Assembly: GCF_900258435.1 (NCBI RefSeq)
Contig: NZ_LT992558.1
Coordinates: 924,636-988,635 of the forward strand
Source: Carnobacterium divergens
Lineage (GTDB): Bacteria > Bacillota > Bacilli > Lactobacillales > Carnobacteriaceae
Direction of reading: 5' to 3'
DNA length: 64,000 nucleotides
Both the position numbers and the translations under genes were made by a program. The notes beneath the pieces are model-generated. The model was not told the DNA's origin, ran no database searches, and saw only the letters and a program-made list of their open reading frames with translations. Shown piece after piece: positions 27,340 to 35,323 of this stretch. Positions within the stretch are counted from its first letter, which is position 1, and every line of letters starts with the position of its first letter.

Positions 27340-27433
27340 GGTTGTTGACGAAAGGACTAGAAAGTTGTAAGCTATTCAATGGATAAACAAATATGAAACG
27401 TCATACATAAATGATGTAGAAAGAGTGATAAAA

Positions 27434-28639
27434 ATGGCTAAAACAAAAATCGTTATTTTAGGTGCAGGCTATGCTGGTTTAAGAACGTTAAAGCAAGTTC
27501 AAAAGGAACACCTTGATGCGGAAATCACAATTGTAAATAAAAATGAGTACCATTATGAAGCGACTTATTTACATGAAGTTGCAAGTGGAGCAAACCCACC
27601 AGAAAAAATCAGCTTTCCAATTATGAGTGTTGTTGATCAAAAACAAACAAACTTTATTCAAGATACTGTTGTCATGGTCAACAAAGATGAAAAAACGGTT
27701 GAGCTAGCAAAAAATGGCACAATCGAATTTGACTATCTAGTCTTTGCCTTAGGTTTTGAATCTGAATCATTTGGTATTACCGGAGTAGACGAATTTGCTT
27801 TACCGATGGTTGATATCCCAACTGCTGTAAAAGTAAGAGAGCATATGCATGCTCAATTTGCAAAATACAATGAAACAAAAGACGAAACACTCTTAAGTAT
27901 CGTTGTATGTGGTGCTGGTTTTACAAGTATCGAATATCTTGGAGAGTTAACGCAACAAATGCCAAAATTAGTTAAAGAATACAATTTACCAGCGGATAAA
28001 ATTTCAATTACGTGTATTGAAGCAATGCCAACCTTATTGCCAATGTTTGTTGAAAAATTATCAACGTATGGCATTCAAAAATTAAGAGACCGTGGCGTTA
28101 AATTCTTAGTGGGCACACCAATTAAAGAAGTAACTCCAGAAGCAGTTGTTTACCAAGAAAATGATGAATTAAAAGAAGTAAAAGCTAAAACAATCGTTTG
28201 GACAACCGGCGTTAAAGGCAGCAGCCTTGTTGGAAAATCAGGCTTTGAAGAACGTCGTGGCCGTGTAATGGTAGCAGAAGATTTAACGGCCCCAGGTTAC
28301 CCAACTATCTTTATTATTGGTGATTGCTCTGCCGTAATGGATAAAACTTGTGACCGTCCATTCCCAACAACCGCACAAATTGCGTTGAAACAAGCTGACA
28401 ATGTAGCGAAAAATTTAGCTGCAAAAATAAAAAATCAACCAATTGTACCCTTTACATTTAAATCACAAGGCTCTGTTTGTTCAATTGGGAACAACGAAGC
28501 GATTGGTGAAGTAATGGGGCATAACTTGAAGGGTTACCCAGCATCAATGATGAAAAAAGTCATTGAAAATAAATCATTAATGACAACTGGTGGCATGAAA
28601 GTGATGTTTGAAAAAGGTCGCTTTGATTTATATCATTAA
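27434..28639 (+). CDS. ndh: Type II NADH:quinone oxidoreductase (NDH-2)
   Basis: A 401-residue flavoprotein with two dinucleotide folds: ILGAGYAGL at the N-terminus for FAD and VCGAGFTS near residue 158 for NADH, followed by IFIIGDCSAV near 294, which contacts the flavin. The C-terminal amphipathic part gives membrane attachment. It transfers electrons from NADH to the quinone pool feeding cytochrome bd, without proton pumping. ATG 27434 has AAAGAGTG upstream. The upstream inverted repeat suggests redox control. Confidence 0.93.
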   Translation: MAKTKIVILGAGYAGLRTLKQVQKEHLDAEITIVNKNEYHYEATYLHEVASGANPPEKISFPIMSVVDQKQTNFIQDTVVMVNKDEKTVELAKNGTIEFDYLVFALGFESESFGITGVDEFALPMVDIPTAVKVREHMHAQFAKYNETKDETLLSIVVCGAGFTSIEYLGELTQQMPKLVKEYNLPADKISITCIEAMPTLLPMFVEKLSTYGIQKLRDRGVKFLVGTPIKEVTPEAVVYQENDELKEVKAKTIVWTTGVKGSSLVGKSGFEERRGRVMVAEDLTAPGYPTIFIIGDCSAVMDKTCDRPFPTTAQIALKQADNVAKNLAAKIKNQPIVPFTFKSQGSVCSIGNNEAIGEVMGHNLKGYPASMMKKVIENKSLMTTGGMKVMFEKGRFDLYH

Positions 28640-28660
28640 AAAGAATTAAAAAAGTTGAAA

Positions 28661-28698
28661 GGTGATGTTAAATCAATGATTTAGCATCCCTTTTTTTG
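28661..28698 (+). terminator. Terminator of ndh
   Basis: GATGTTAAATC pairs with GATTTAGCATC (one G-T pair) and is followed by CCTTTTTTT. Confidence 0.85.
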
Positions 28699-28769
28699 TT
28701 TTTTAGCAATTAAAGCTAGTAAAAAAGAACGAGTTTGTTACAATAGGAGAGTAAGGATGTGTTCATTAG

Positions 28770-29543
28770 ATGACAAAAGTCTTAGGAATTTTAGGAACAT
28801 CAAATAAGTTCGGCATCACGGCTCAAATGTTACAAGCAGTCCTAGCAGGAGCAACATCAGATGGTTGTGACGTTGAAATGATTTGCTTAGCGGATTATCC
28901 ACTAGAAATGAATCCTAGTAAAGAGCACAATCAAATTCTGGATCAATTGCACCACAAGATGCTAGCAAGTGAATGCTTGATTTTTGCAACTCCAACTTAT
29001 TGGAAAGATGTATCCGGTTTAATGAAGCAGTTTTTAGATTGTATGAGAAGTCGGATGGTGCGTTTTGGGAAAAAAGACGGCGAAATGTTGCCAGATTTGT
29101 ATGCAAAAAAGAAGTACATTTTATTAACCAACTGCTACACCAAAACACTAGAAAACTGTGTAACAGGAGTAACCGATTCTACCTTTATTGTGATGGATCG
29201 AGTATGCACGACGGCTGGAATGGAACTTGTTGGTGAAGCCGTTACAACAAATACTTTCGCTATGAAAGAACTGCCAGATTGGAAACATGCAGAGTGTGTA
29301 AAACTCGGAAAAAAAATCCAAATAAGCATTGAAAAGAGGGACTTTACTGTGAAACGTTACATTCAATTATTTTTTATGTTGGCATTCAGTACATTGATTA
29401 CAATGGGAATTCAATCCTTGCTAGAAAACTGGCTTCCAATCACAGGTTTTTGGGGAAATTATGTCACATTTGTCTTAATCTTTTTTATCTTACTTTCTGT
29501 AGTCTTACATTACTTTTCAGTAAAAAAACATAAACGCAACTAA
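28770..29543 (+). CDS. NADPH-dependent FMN reductase family protein with C-terminal membrane helices
   Basis: A 257-residue protein. Residues 1-185 are a flavodoxin-like NADPH-dependent FMN reductase domain (LGILGTSNKFGITAQML phosphate loop; SECLIFATPTYWKDVSG; KQFLDCMRS). Residues about 198-250 add two transmembrane helices and a basic tail, which is not part of the basic family. The tail may place a flavin reductase at the membrane near the respiratory enzymes encoded upstream; that is inference. TAAGGATG precedes the ATG. Substrate unknown. Confidence 0.8.
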   Translation: MTKVLGILGTSNKFGITAQMLQAVLAGATSDGCDVEMICLADYPLEMNPSKEHNQILDQLHHKMLASECLIFATPTYWKDVSGLMKQFLDCMRSRMVRFGKKDGEMLPDLYAKKKYILLTNCYTKTLENCVTGVTDSTFIVMDRVCTTAGMELVGEAVTTNTFAMKELPDWKHAECVKLGKKIQISIEKRDFTVKRYIQLFFMLAFSTLITMGIQSLLENWLPITGFWGNYVTFVLIFFILLSVVLHYFSVKKHKRN

Positions 29544-29580
29544 CTATAAATGAAGAAACCACTTATTGGAGGAGATTTTT

Positions 29581-30249
29581 TTGGCTAAAGGATGTACATT
29601 TTATTTTGTTCGTCATGGGAGAACGTTTTTTAATGAATATATGAGAATGCAAGGGTGGTCAGATACGCCGTTAACTAGAGATGGTATATTTGAAGTTAGA
29701 CAAAGTGCCAGAGGGTTGTCAGAAGTGAAATTTGCTGCTGCTTACTGTAGCGATTTAAGTCGAACGAAAGAAACAACTGAAATTTTTTTAGAAGAGAATT
29801 ATCATTCAAGAAAATTACCAATTACAGAAATGGCTGAATTTAGAGAAGCTTTTTACGGTAGTTTTGAAGGATTAGATATTGCGGAATCATGGGAAACCAT
29901 TGCGCACGAATTAGGGTACAAAACTGCCCATGAAATGCGTGAAAAAGCAACACTCGCAGATCGCATGGATGGAACGAAAAAAGCAGATCCAAGACACGAT
30001 GCTGAGGATTTCTTAACTTTTTGGTTACGTGTAGAAAAAGGCTTGCTTAAACTAATTGATAAGCATCGTGATACTGGAGATCACGTACTTGTGGTTTCTC
30101 ACGGCAATACGATTCGCAATATGTTGAATGGAATTGTTCCAGAATTAGATGTTCCGACTTCTTTAGATAATGCTAGCATTTCTGTGGTGAATTATCAAAA
30201 TGGCCAATTTCATTTGGAAAGCTTTAACGATACCAGCCACTTTAGATAA
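29581..30249 (+). CDS. Histidine phosphatase (phosphoglycerate mutase-like) family protein
   Basis: A 222-residue protein with the catalytic FVRHGRTFFNEY motif (about 8-19), conserved Arg in CSDLSRTKETTE, Glu in EFREAFYGSFEG and the second His in VVSHGNTIRNM. This is the branch-2-like single-domain phosphatase fold. TTG at 29581 is the start because GGAGGAG lies 6 nt upstream. It precedes a HAD phosphatase gene by 28 nt, so the pair is probably one operon. The substrate is not indicated. Confidence 0.88.
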   Translation: MAKGCTFYFVRHGRTFFNEYMRMQGWSDTPLTRDGIFEVRQSARGLSEVKFAAAYCSDLSRTKETTEIFLEENYHSRKLPITEMAEFREAFYGSFEGLDIAESWETIAHELGYKTAHEMREKATLADRMDGTKKADPRHDAEDFLTFWLRVEKGLLKLIDKHRDTGDHVLVVSHGNTIRNMLNGIVPELDVPTSLDNASISVVNYQNGQFHLESFNDTSHFR

Positions 30250-30277
30250 GAAAATTGATTACAAGGGAGCTTTTAAT

Positions 30278-31048
30278 TTGGAACCAAATGCATTAGTATT
30301 TTTTGATTTAGATGGAACACTTTTAAACCAACAGTCACAAGTAAATCCAGAAGTAGCAAGCGCGATTCATCAATTACGTGAAAATGGCAGTATGCCTATT
30401 ATAGCAACGGGGCGTACGAATATTGAAGTTGATGAAATTATGGAAATGACTGGAATTAATTCAATCGTATCTATGAATGGTCAACACGTGACTTTTGATG
30501 GAGAAGAGGTCTATGCGTCTGTTTTAGAAACAGCAGTCTTAGATCGTTTAAAGGAAGCAACCAATGAACGAAATGAAGGCTTGTCGTTTTATTCAAATCG
30601 TTTAATTCGTTGTACGAGACACAACGAATTACTAGAAAAAGCGTACAATATGATTCACAGTCCAATCCCACAAATTGACGAATCGATTTATCATCGAGAA
30701 GATATTCATATGGCCCTTGTGCTAGCTGAAGCGGGTGATGAGTATTACCACCGTGAATTTCCAGAACTGTTCTTTATTCGCAATTCGCCCTTTAGTATGG
30801 ATACGATTGTAAAAGGTGGGTCAAAAGCAAAAGGGATTGAAGCGTTGATTGAGCGATTAAACTTTCAGCATATTCCAACATTTGCCTTTGGAGACGGACG
30901 CAATGATATGGAAATGTTTGGCGCTGTAAAGCATCCGATTGCGATGGGCAATGCAATATCTGATTTAAAAAATATCGCGGAATTTGTTACGACGAGTAAC
31001 GTTGAGGGTGGCATTATTACAGGGCTTAAGAAATATGATTTAATCTAA
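30278..31048 (+). CDS. Cof-type HAD-IIB family phosphatase
   Basis: A 256-residue protein with all HAD motifs: FFDLDGTLLN (motif I), IATGRT (motif II), a conserved Lys before GIEALIERL (motif III) and FGDGRNDMEMF (motif IV), with a C2 cap between II and III. TTG at 30278 is the start, with AAGGGAG 7 nt upstream; the longer frame overlaps the preceding gene without a site. Such enzymes dephosphorylate sugar phosphates or flavin precursors; the substrate is not predictable. Confidence 0.88.
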   Translation: MEPNALVFFDLDGTLLNQQSQVNPEVASAIHQLRENGSMPIIATGRTNIEVDEIMEMTGINSIVSMNGQHVTFDGEEVYASVLETAVLDRLKEATNERNEGLSFYSNRLIRCTRHNELLEKAYNMIHSPIPQIDESIYHREDIHMALVLAEAGDEYYHREFPELFFIRNSPFSMDTIVKGGSKAKGIEALIERLNFQHIPTFAFGDGRNDMEMFGAVKHPIAMGNAISDLKNIAEFVTTSNVEGGIITGLKKYDLI

Positions 31049-31056
31049 AAGCGGAG

Positions 31057-31092
31057 AGGGTCTGTGAAATTCAAGCACAGCCCTTTTGTTTT
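31057..31092 (+). terminator. Terminator after the HAD phosphatase gene
   Basis: AGGG(T)CTGTG pairs with CACAGCCCT with one bulge, then TTTTGTTTT. Confidence 0.8.
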
Positions 31093-31207
31093 CTCCATTT
31101 TCATGTTAAAATAAAAAAAGAGAGTTCAAAAGAAGACTTCGTTTATAAGTTATTCTCCCGCGTCGCTTTAACCCGATGTTCATTGAAAGAAATTTTCAAT
31201 TTTACTA

Positions 31208-31570
31208 GGGGGCGTTACGGATTCGACAGGTGTAGGTCGAGCTTGGATTGCGTTTCGTAGGTTACGACTACGTAAAAACGTTACAGTTAAATATAACTGC
31301 TAAAAACAATAATAACTCTTACGCTCTAGCTGCCTAAAAACAGTTGACGTAGATCCTCCCGGCATCGCCCATGTGCTCGGGTAAGGGTCCTATAATAAGT
31401 GGGATACGCAAAACTTTTCCGTCTGTAAGGTTTTGAAGAGATGATCAGACTAGCGACACATGATGCCTGTCAGGCGGCTAGTGTTCAGCGAAACCTTAAT
31501 AGCATGACTATGAACGTAGACGTCTAAGTGCCGATATGCTTGGACAGGGGTTCGACTCCCCTCGTCTCCA
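31208..31570 (+). ncRNA. ssrA: Transfer-messenger RNA (tmRNA)
   Basis: The 5' end GGGGGCGTTACGGATTCGAC and the 3' end GGTTCGACTCCCC...CGTCTCCA are universal tmRNA ends and pair to form the acceptor stem (GGGGGCG with CGTCTCC, with G-U pairs). The resume region encodes the proteolysis tag AKNNNNSYALAA followed by TAA (31299-31337). Length is 363 nt with CCA encoded. tmRNA with SmpB rescues stalled ribosomes and tags the nascent chain. Its 3' end is the left attachment site of the downstream island; the gene is left intact. Confidence 0.98.
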
Positions 31571-31573
31571 TAT
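31563..31573. repeat. Left attachment core (attL) in the tmRNA 3' end
   Basis: cgtctccatat covers the last 8 nt of tmRNA and 3 nt beyond. The same 11 bp occurs at 51416-51426. An integrase gene lies immediately inside, and tmRNA 3' ends are common integration targets. Confidence 0.85.
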
Positions 31574-31577
31574 GAGT

Positions 31578-31627
31578 GAATACCTTTGAAATGTTGCTTT
31601 ACCAACGTTTTGAAGGTGTTCTTTTTT
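31578..31627 (+). terminator. Terminator of tmRNA
   Basis: A long stem between ATACCTTTGAAATGTTG and CAACGTTTTGAAGGTGT (several G-U pairs, all positions pairable), followed by CTTTTTTT. It lies inside the island, so the island supplies the terminator for the host gene. Confidence 0.75.
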
Positions 31628-31630
31628 TAT

Positions 31631-31652
31631 TGACCAAATTTTGACCAAAATC
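31631..31652. repeat. 22-bp repeat next to attL (candidate integrase arm site)
   Basis: tgaccaaattttgaccaaaa followed by tc; it contains two copies of TGACCAAA 10 bp apart. An identical 22-bp copy is at 51280-51301 near the right attachment site. It touches the int stop codon. Confidence 0.7.
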
Positions 31653-32835
31653 ATGACTTTAATAGTTTAGAAAACTGTGTAACGATTTCTTGATTTAATT
31701 CCTTTGTGACATGTAAATAAACTCCTGTAGTTGTTTCTGAACTTTCGTGTCCAAGTCTTTCTTGAATTGCTGGCAAACTGACACCTGATTGAGCAAGCAG
31801 ACTAACATGTGTATGTCTAAATTTATGAAGAGTAATGGGTTTTGTAATTTTTGCTTTTCTCAAATACTCATTAAGGCGGTATCCAATACGACGTCTTAAT
31901 TCAGGATAACCTGCATATTCTCCCTCGAGTTTCGCAAACACAAAATTTTCATTCAAATACCCAGGAAATTGTTTTTTGACATCTTCTTGTTTCAAGAAAA
32001 GCTGACTCAATATTGCTATTACTTCAGTATCAACAGCAATTAATCGGTTTGATTTAAATGTTTTTGGCGGTGTTAACTCGAATAAACTAACTGTATTTTT
32101 TTCACGGAAAAGAGTTTTACATATCCTAATTGAATTTTCTTTAAAATTTATATCATCCCATTGTAATGCTAGAAGTTCTCCTATACGCATTCCAGTATAT
32201 GATAGTGTTAAAAAAATAGCATAATCGATTAAATTTTTTTCTTTTTTGATTACTTCAAGGAGCCGAATTAATTCGCATTTTTCTAAAAATTGTTCATCAA
32301 AGGTTAGTTCTTTCAGTTCTTGAACAGTTTTTCTTCTTAATGGAAGTTTCGCATAGGTTACTGGTGATTCTCTAATATATTCTTGTTCAATTGCGTATTT
32401 AAATACCATTCTACCGACGATATTTACAGTATCAATTGTTCCTTTAGCATATCCTTCATCAGCAAGGTCATTTAGCATGTTTTGATAAACTTTTCTTGTT
32501 ATTGCTGATATTTGCAGTTTATTAAAAAAACGTAATAAATGCGGGATGCCAGTAGTTTTTCGATTAATAATTGTACTAGTTTTAACACCAGATACTTCAT
32601 AAGATTCTAACCATTCATTTAAAACCTCTCCAAAAATTTTCCTTGGAACAGTCACTTTTTTTCCTTTTCCAATATCTCTGAGCATTTGTGAAGCTACAAT
32701 TTGTGCTTCTTTTTTAGTTTTAAATCCTCTCCTTGTAGTATGTTTGTATTTTCCAGTTTCTGGGTCTATTCCAGTAGTCATTTTGAAAAGCCAAAACTCT
32801 CCACTGTTGTTTTTATACTTTTTAAAACTTGCCAT
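31651..32835 (-). CDS. int: Tyrosine site-specific integrase of the ssrA-inserted island
   Basis: A 394-residue phage-type integrase. It has an N-terminal arm-binding domain (about 1-60, with the ATTGIDPETGKYKHTTRRGF-like turn), a core-binding SAM-like domain (about 62-165), and a catalytic domain with Arg in YTGMRIGELLAL, the HKFRHTH motif, GHESSETT and the nucleophilic Tyr in GVYLHVT. ATG 32835 has GGAGGA 6 nt upstream; a TTG five codons earlier overlaps that site. It points toward attL and should catalyse recombination between the 11-bp cores. Confidence 0.95.
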   Translation of the reverse strand: MASFKKYKNNSGEFWLFKMTTGIDPETGKYKHTTRRGFKTKKEAQIVASQMLRDIGKGKKVTVPRKIFGEVLNEWLESYEVSGVKTSTIINRKTTGIPHLLRFFNKLQISAITRKVYQNMLNDLADEGYAKGTIDTVNIVGRMVFKYAIEQEYIRESPVTYAKLPLRRKTVQELKELTFDEQFLEKCELIRLLEVIKKEKNLIDYAIFLTLSYTGMRIGELLALQWDDINFKENSIRICKTLFREKNTVSLFELTPPKTFKSNRLIAVDTEVIAILSQLFLKQEDVKKQFPGYLNENFVFAKLEGEYAGYPELRRRIGYRLNEYLRKAKITKPITLHKFRHTHVSLLAQSGVSLPAIQERLGHESSETTTGVYLHVTKELNQEIVTQFSKLLKS

Positions 32836-32856
32836 ATTTTTTTCCTCCAATTTTTG

Positions 32857-32917
32857 GAATTTCTAAAAATATGGTATACTCTATTTCTGAGGGAGAGCGC
32901 CATAGTTTTAGAAATTC
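32857..32917. repeat. 18-bp inverted repeat (one mismatch) upstream of int
   Basis: GAATTTCTAAAAATATGG (32857-32874) and CCATAGTTTTAGAAATTC (32900-32917) are reverse complements except at one position, with a 25-nt spacer. No T-run follows on the int strand, so it is not a simple terminator. It may be a regulatory hairpin in the int leader or a replication or transfer structure. Confidence 0.6.
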
Positions 32918-32928
32918 ATTTTTCTGAG

Positions 32929-33213
32929 CTAGGCCTCTTTTTTTAGTATAACCGATTCATCTATCAATTTGAATTGATTTTTGTAGGGGTTATCTTGTAA
33001 CAGAGTCTCTAGTCTTTTTTCATTGTGGGGATTTAATTCTGTTTGTTCCATAAATACCTGGAAAAGTTCGTTAATTGAGATATTCGCATCTTCAAGGGTT
33101 TTTAAATAGACGAAGAGCGTTTGAGAAACAGAGTGCCTTAACCATAGTTCACTATTTAAAATAGTTTGTGCTTTTGGTTTCATTGAAATGTTTATTCCTT
33201 TAATATCTTTCAT
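32929..33213 (-). CDS. Small hypothetical protein of the mobilisation module
   Basis: A 94-residue, mostly helical protein (MKDIKGINISMKPKAQTILN to the Lys-rich end). It begins 3 nt after the stop of the initiator/relaxase gene (TAA TTG ATG), which implies translational coupling; the ribosome site is weak. TTG 33216 is an alternative start. I do not recognise a family. Position between a Rep_trans-type protein and integrase suggests an accessory mobilisation or copy-control role, without direct evidence. Confidence 0.6.
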   Translation of the reverse strand: MKDIKGINISMKPKAQTILNSELWLRHSVSQTLFVYLKTLEDANISINELFQVFMEQTELNPHNEKRLETLLQDNPYKNQFKLIDESVILKKEA

Positions 33214-33216
33214 CAA

Positions 33217-34131
33217 TTATGCCCAAGGACGCCATGTTTTCCATCGTGAACGCTTTGTGTCCGTTCCTCTATTTGTTACTCTCATATAGTCATTCATGAT
33301 GCTTAGAAGTAAGGAATCAGCTAATAGACCAGTCGCAAAATGATAAGCGACTTCTTGAGCATTTTCTTGTTTACAGACAATTTCATAGCGATTCCAGTTT
33401 TGATAATAGTCAAAGTTAATGTCTTCATAGTAAGGATTTTGATTTAAATCAATAGCTGGATCATTTCGTTCAGTAATCTCTTTTGCTTGATAAAGTTCTT
33501 CAAGATATTTAAGATCCATGTCAGCTTTGATCTTTTTTAGTTGCTGTAATCCTTTTTCATAGAAGCGAAACATTTGACGAGAGTAATTAGAACCAAAATA
33601 GATTGTTTTACCAAAACTTTCTGCACTAGCAAGTGAAACTTCTTCCATAATTCTAGACTTACGAAATTTAGCAACGACTTCTTGTTTTTTGACCTTTTTC
33701 CAAAGTGCTTCTAAACGGAAGTAGGGAGTGTAATCATCAAGGGCAATGTCAATTCTTGTAAAGTGTCCGTTTAATTGAATGCAGTCTTTAAAAAAATGAT
33801 TCCAATTTCTTTTTTGAGCTTTTAAAATTGACTCAAAATAGCGACAATCAGTTCCTGACATCATGAGCAATACTCCCATTTCAGGTCGTTTTTGGTTGAT
33901 AAAGACTTTCATGAATTCGGCTCGTTGATAACATTCCGTATAGCCATTTAATCCTTTATCATAAAAAATGAACTGACCTTCGGGCATTTTTAGAATCTGG
34001 GTAAAAACTTCATGAAATTTGTCACATGTAAAAGTGACACTAATCCAGTCTACTGTTGCTTGTAGCCGTTCTTTCTTTGTCCTTTCTGCCCCCGTATTAC
34101 TATACGGGGGCTTTAATGCGTAATCTTCCAT
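33217..34131 (-). CDS. Rep_trans family replication initiator / MobT-type relaxase
   Basis: A 304-residue protein. The family signature is clear: ATVDWISVTF near the N-terminus, GHFTRIDIALDDY (metal-binding His/Asp region, about 137-149) and IYFGSNYSRQMFRFYEKG (about 180-197), where the Tyr before the Glu-Lys is the expected nicking residue. Rep_trans proteins act either as rolling-circle plasmid initiators (pT181 type) or as relaxases of ICEs and mobilisable elements (MobT of ICEBs1, Orf20 of Tn916). Inside an integrase-bearing island the second use is more likely. ATG 34131 has AGGAGG 8 nt upstream; an open extension of 26 codons has none. Confidence 0.85.
   Translation of the reverse strand: MEDYALKPPYSNTGAERTKKERLQATVDWISVTFTCDKFHEVFTQILKMPEGQFIFYDKGLNGYTECYQRAEFMKVFINQKRPEMGVLLMMSGTDCRYFESILKAQKRNWNHFFKDCIQLNGHFTRIDIALDDYTPYFRLEALWKKVKKQEVVAKFRKSRIMEEVSLASAESFGKTIYFGSNYSRQMFRFYEKGLQQLKKIKADMDLKYLEELYQAKEITERNDPAIDLNQNPYYEDINFDYYQNWNRYEIVCKQENAQEVAYHFATGLLADSLLLSIMNDYMRVTNRGTDTKRSRWKTWRPWA
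34089..34110. repeat. G/C-rich hairpin in the 5' end of the relaxase gene (candidate nick site)
   Basis: CCCCCGTAT and ATACGGGGG form a perfect 9-bp stem with a TACT loop. It is strikingly G+C-rich for this DNA. A C5...G5 hairpin with a short A/T loop is the kind of structure nicked by Rep_trans enzymes. Confidence 0.5.
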
Positions 34132-34151
34132 AGTTATGCCTCCTAATAGGT

Positions 34152-34229
34152 AGTTGTCAGCAAGCTGCCAACTTGTCTGGTGAAGCATACTGCGGCTTTC
34201 GCGTTGCACGCCACGTATGCTTCACCAGA
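34152..34229. repeat. Two stacked inverted repeats upstream of the relaxase gene
   Basis: AGTTGTCAGC/GCTGCCAACT (34152-34173) is a near-perfect hairpin with one mismatch. Next to it, TCTGGTGAAGCATAC (34176-34190) and its exact complement (34215-34229) enclose a 24-nt G+C-rich loop. Together with the hairpin at 34089 they resemble an origin of transfer or replication. Confidence 0.6.
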
Positions 34230-34244
34230 ATGTTGGAATTGCTT

Positions 34245-34448
34245 TTACTTCGGGTAATTTTTTTCAAATGGATCAAATCCAATGATTTCGTGGATGGCCT
34301 GTTTAGGCACTCTTCCTAAACGTTTATTCTCATAAAATTGAAATCCATGATTCACTAAATGGATTTTTGCTTTTCTAATAATGCAGCTTGCAGTGTATTC
34401 GGAGTATCCGACAGTCATTAATTCATTTTTTGAAATCGTGGTTAGCAT
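34245..34448 (-). CDS. DUF3173 family small protein of integrative elements
   Basis: A 67-residue protein beginning MLTTISKNELMTVGYSEYT, with the IIRKAKIHLVNHGFQFYENK and RLGRVPKQAIHEIIGF segments. This matches DUF3173, small proteins encoded beside integrases and relaxases in Gram-positive ICEs and mobilisable elements. The helix-turn-helix-like second half suggests an excisionase or transcription factor, which is inference. ATG 34448 has AAGGAAG 8 nt upstream; a GTG nine bases earlier overlaps that site. Confidence 0.75.
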   Translation of the reverse strand: MLTTISKNELMTVGYSEYTASCIIRKAKIHLVNHGFQFYENKRLGRVPKQAIHEIIGFDPFEKNYPK

Positions 34449-34471
34449 GTAATTCACTTCCTTTTTGAAAA

Positions 34472-34490
34472 AAGTAGGTAAAAAAACTAC
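34472..34490. promoter_or_regulatory. Candidate operator between divergent DUF3173 and XRE genes
   Basis: TAGGTA and TACCTA are inverted around 7 nt of mostly A. The site lies in the divergent control region of the mobilisation module, where the neighbouring XRE protein would be expected to bind. Confidence 0.4.
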
Positions 34491-34593
34491 CTAAATGTAT
34501 ATTAGTATGTTTTATTTAACTTTTCAACAATAAAGTAGAAAAATATTTACTTTTATCTAGAAAGTTTGTTATACTCTATTTGGAGGTGTTGAC

Positions 34594-35118
34594 ATGGAAA
34601 ATTTAAATAGAAATTTAGCAGAGAATATAAAAAAATTACGAAAAGAGAAAGGCATGACACAAACGGATCTTGCGGTTGAACTTGGCGTTTCAAAGCATAG
34701 TATTATTAGTTATGAAAAAGAGGGGACTTTTCCTACAAGTGATATTATTGGAAAGTTAGTTGAATTTTTTAGTATCTCACCAAATGAATTATTTTTGTAT
34801 TCTGTAAACAATGATCAAAAAAGCACTGACAAAGAAAGAAAAGTTGAAGAACTGAAAGAGTTTAAAAGTATTGTTTTGGATAAGGTTATTGATTTACGTT
34901 ATTCTGGTGAAGAAAAGCAATTTGGAGAAGAGCAATATATTGAAGGCGAAATTGATAGAGTTGAATTTAAAACTATTACACCCGAAGAGCAAGCTAAGAC
35001 GTATCTAATTCAGTCTATGAATTTAAATAGTCTTTCTTTTGACTTGTTGGAAGAATTTTTTGAAAAATCGATTAATGAGCAAATTGCTAAAGTTATTGAA
35101 GGTAATTGGAAAGACTAG
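34594..35118 (+). CDS. XRE-family regulator of the mobilisation module
   Basis: A 174-residue protein. Residues about 8-65 are a Cro/C1-type helix-turn-helix (LAENIKKLRKEKGMTQTDLA, then VSKHSIISYEKEGTFP). The rest is charged and helical with no recognised domain. TGGAGG precedes the ATG and TATACT upstream may be its -10 box. It is divergent from the DUF3173, relaxase and integrase genes and probably represses them, like ImmR-type or phage repressors. No protease partner for induction is seen beside it. Confidence 0.85.
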   Translation: MENLNRNLAENIKKLRKEKGMTQTDLAVELGVSKHSIISYEKEGTFPTSDIIGKLVEFFSISPNELFLYSVNNDQKSTDKERKVEELKEFKSIVLDKVIDLRYSGEEKQFGEEQYIEGEIDRVEFKTITPEEQAKTYLIQSMNLNSLSFDLLEEFFEKSINEQIAKVIEGNWKD

Positions 35119-35221
35119 GAGAGTTGTAAAATTATCATAGTTAAAACTAACTAGTGCTCTATTATTAGTCTAATGAATAGAAACATACATCAGTTTGCAA
35201 GTATATGAACACCGCTATATT

Positions 35222-35250
35222 AGCATTCTACAAATCGTAGAATGCTTTCT
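35222..35250 (+). terminator. Terminator after the XRE gene
   Basis: AGCATTCTAC and GTAGAATGCT form a perfect 10-bp stem with a 5-nt loop, followed by TTCTT. Confidence 0.65.
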
Positions 35251-35323
35251 TAATGGATTCTACAAAATTCAGGTAGCTAAAACTGATTTGTAATATAAAC
35301 TGAAAGTAGAAAGGAGATTTGAA

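Noticed and set aside
33217..35118. Integrated rolling-circle plasmid rather than a mobilisable element
   Set aside because: Integrase, DUF3173, att cores and arm repeats define an integrative element; a plasmid origin for the Rep-like gene cannot be excluded but is not needed.
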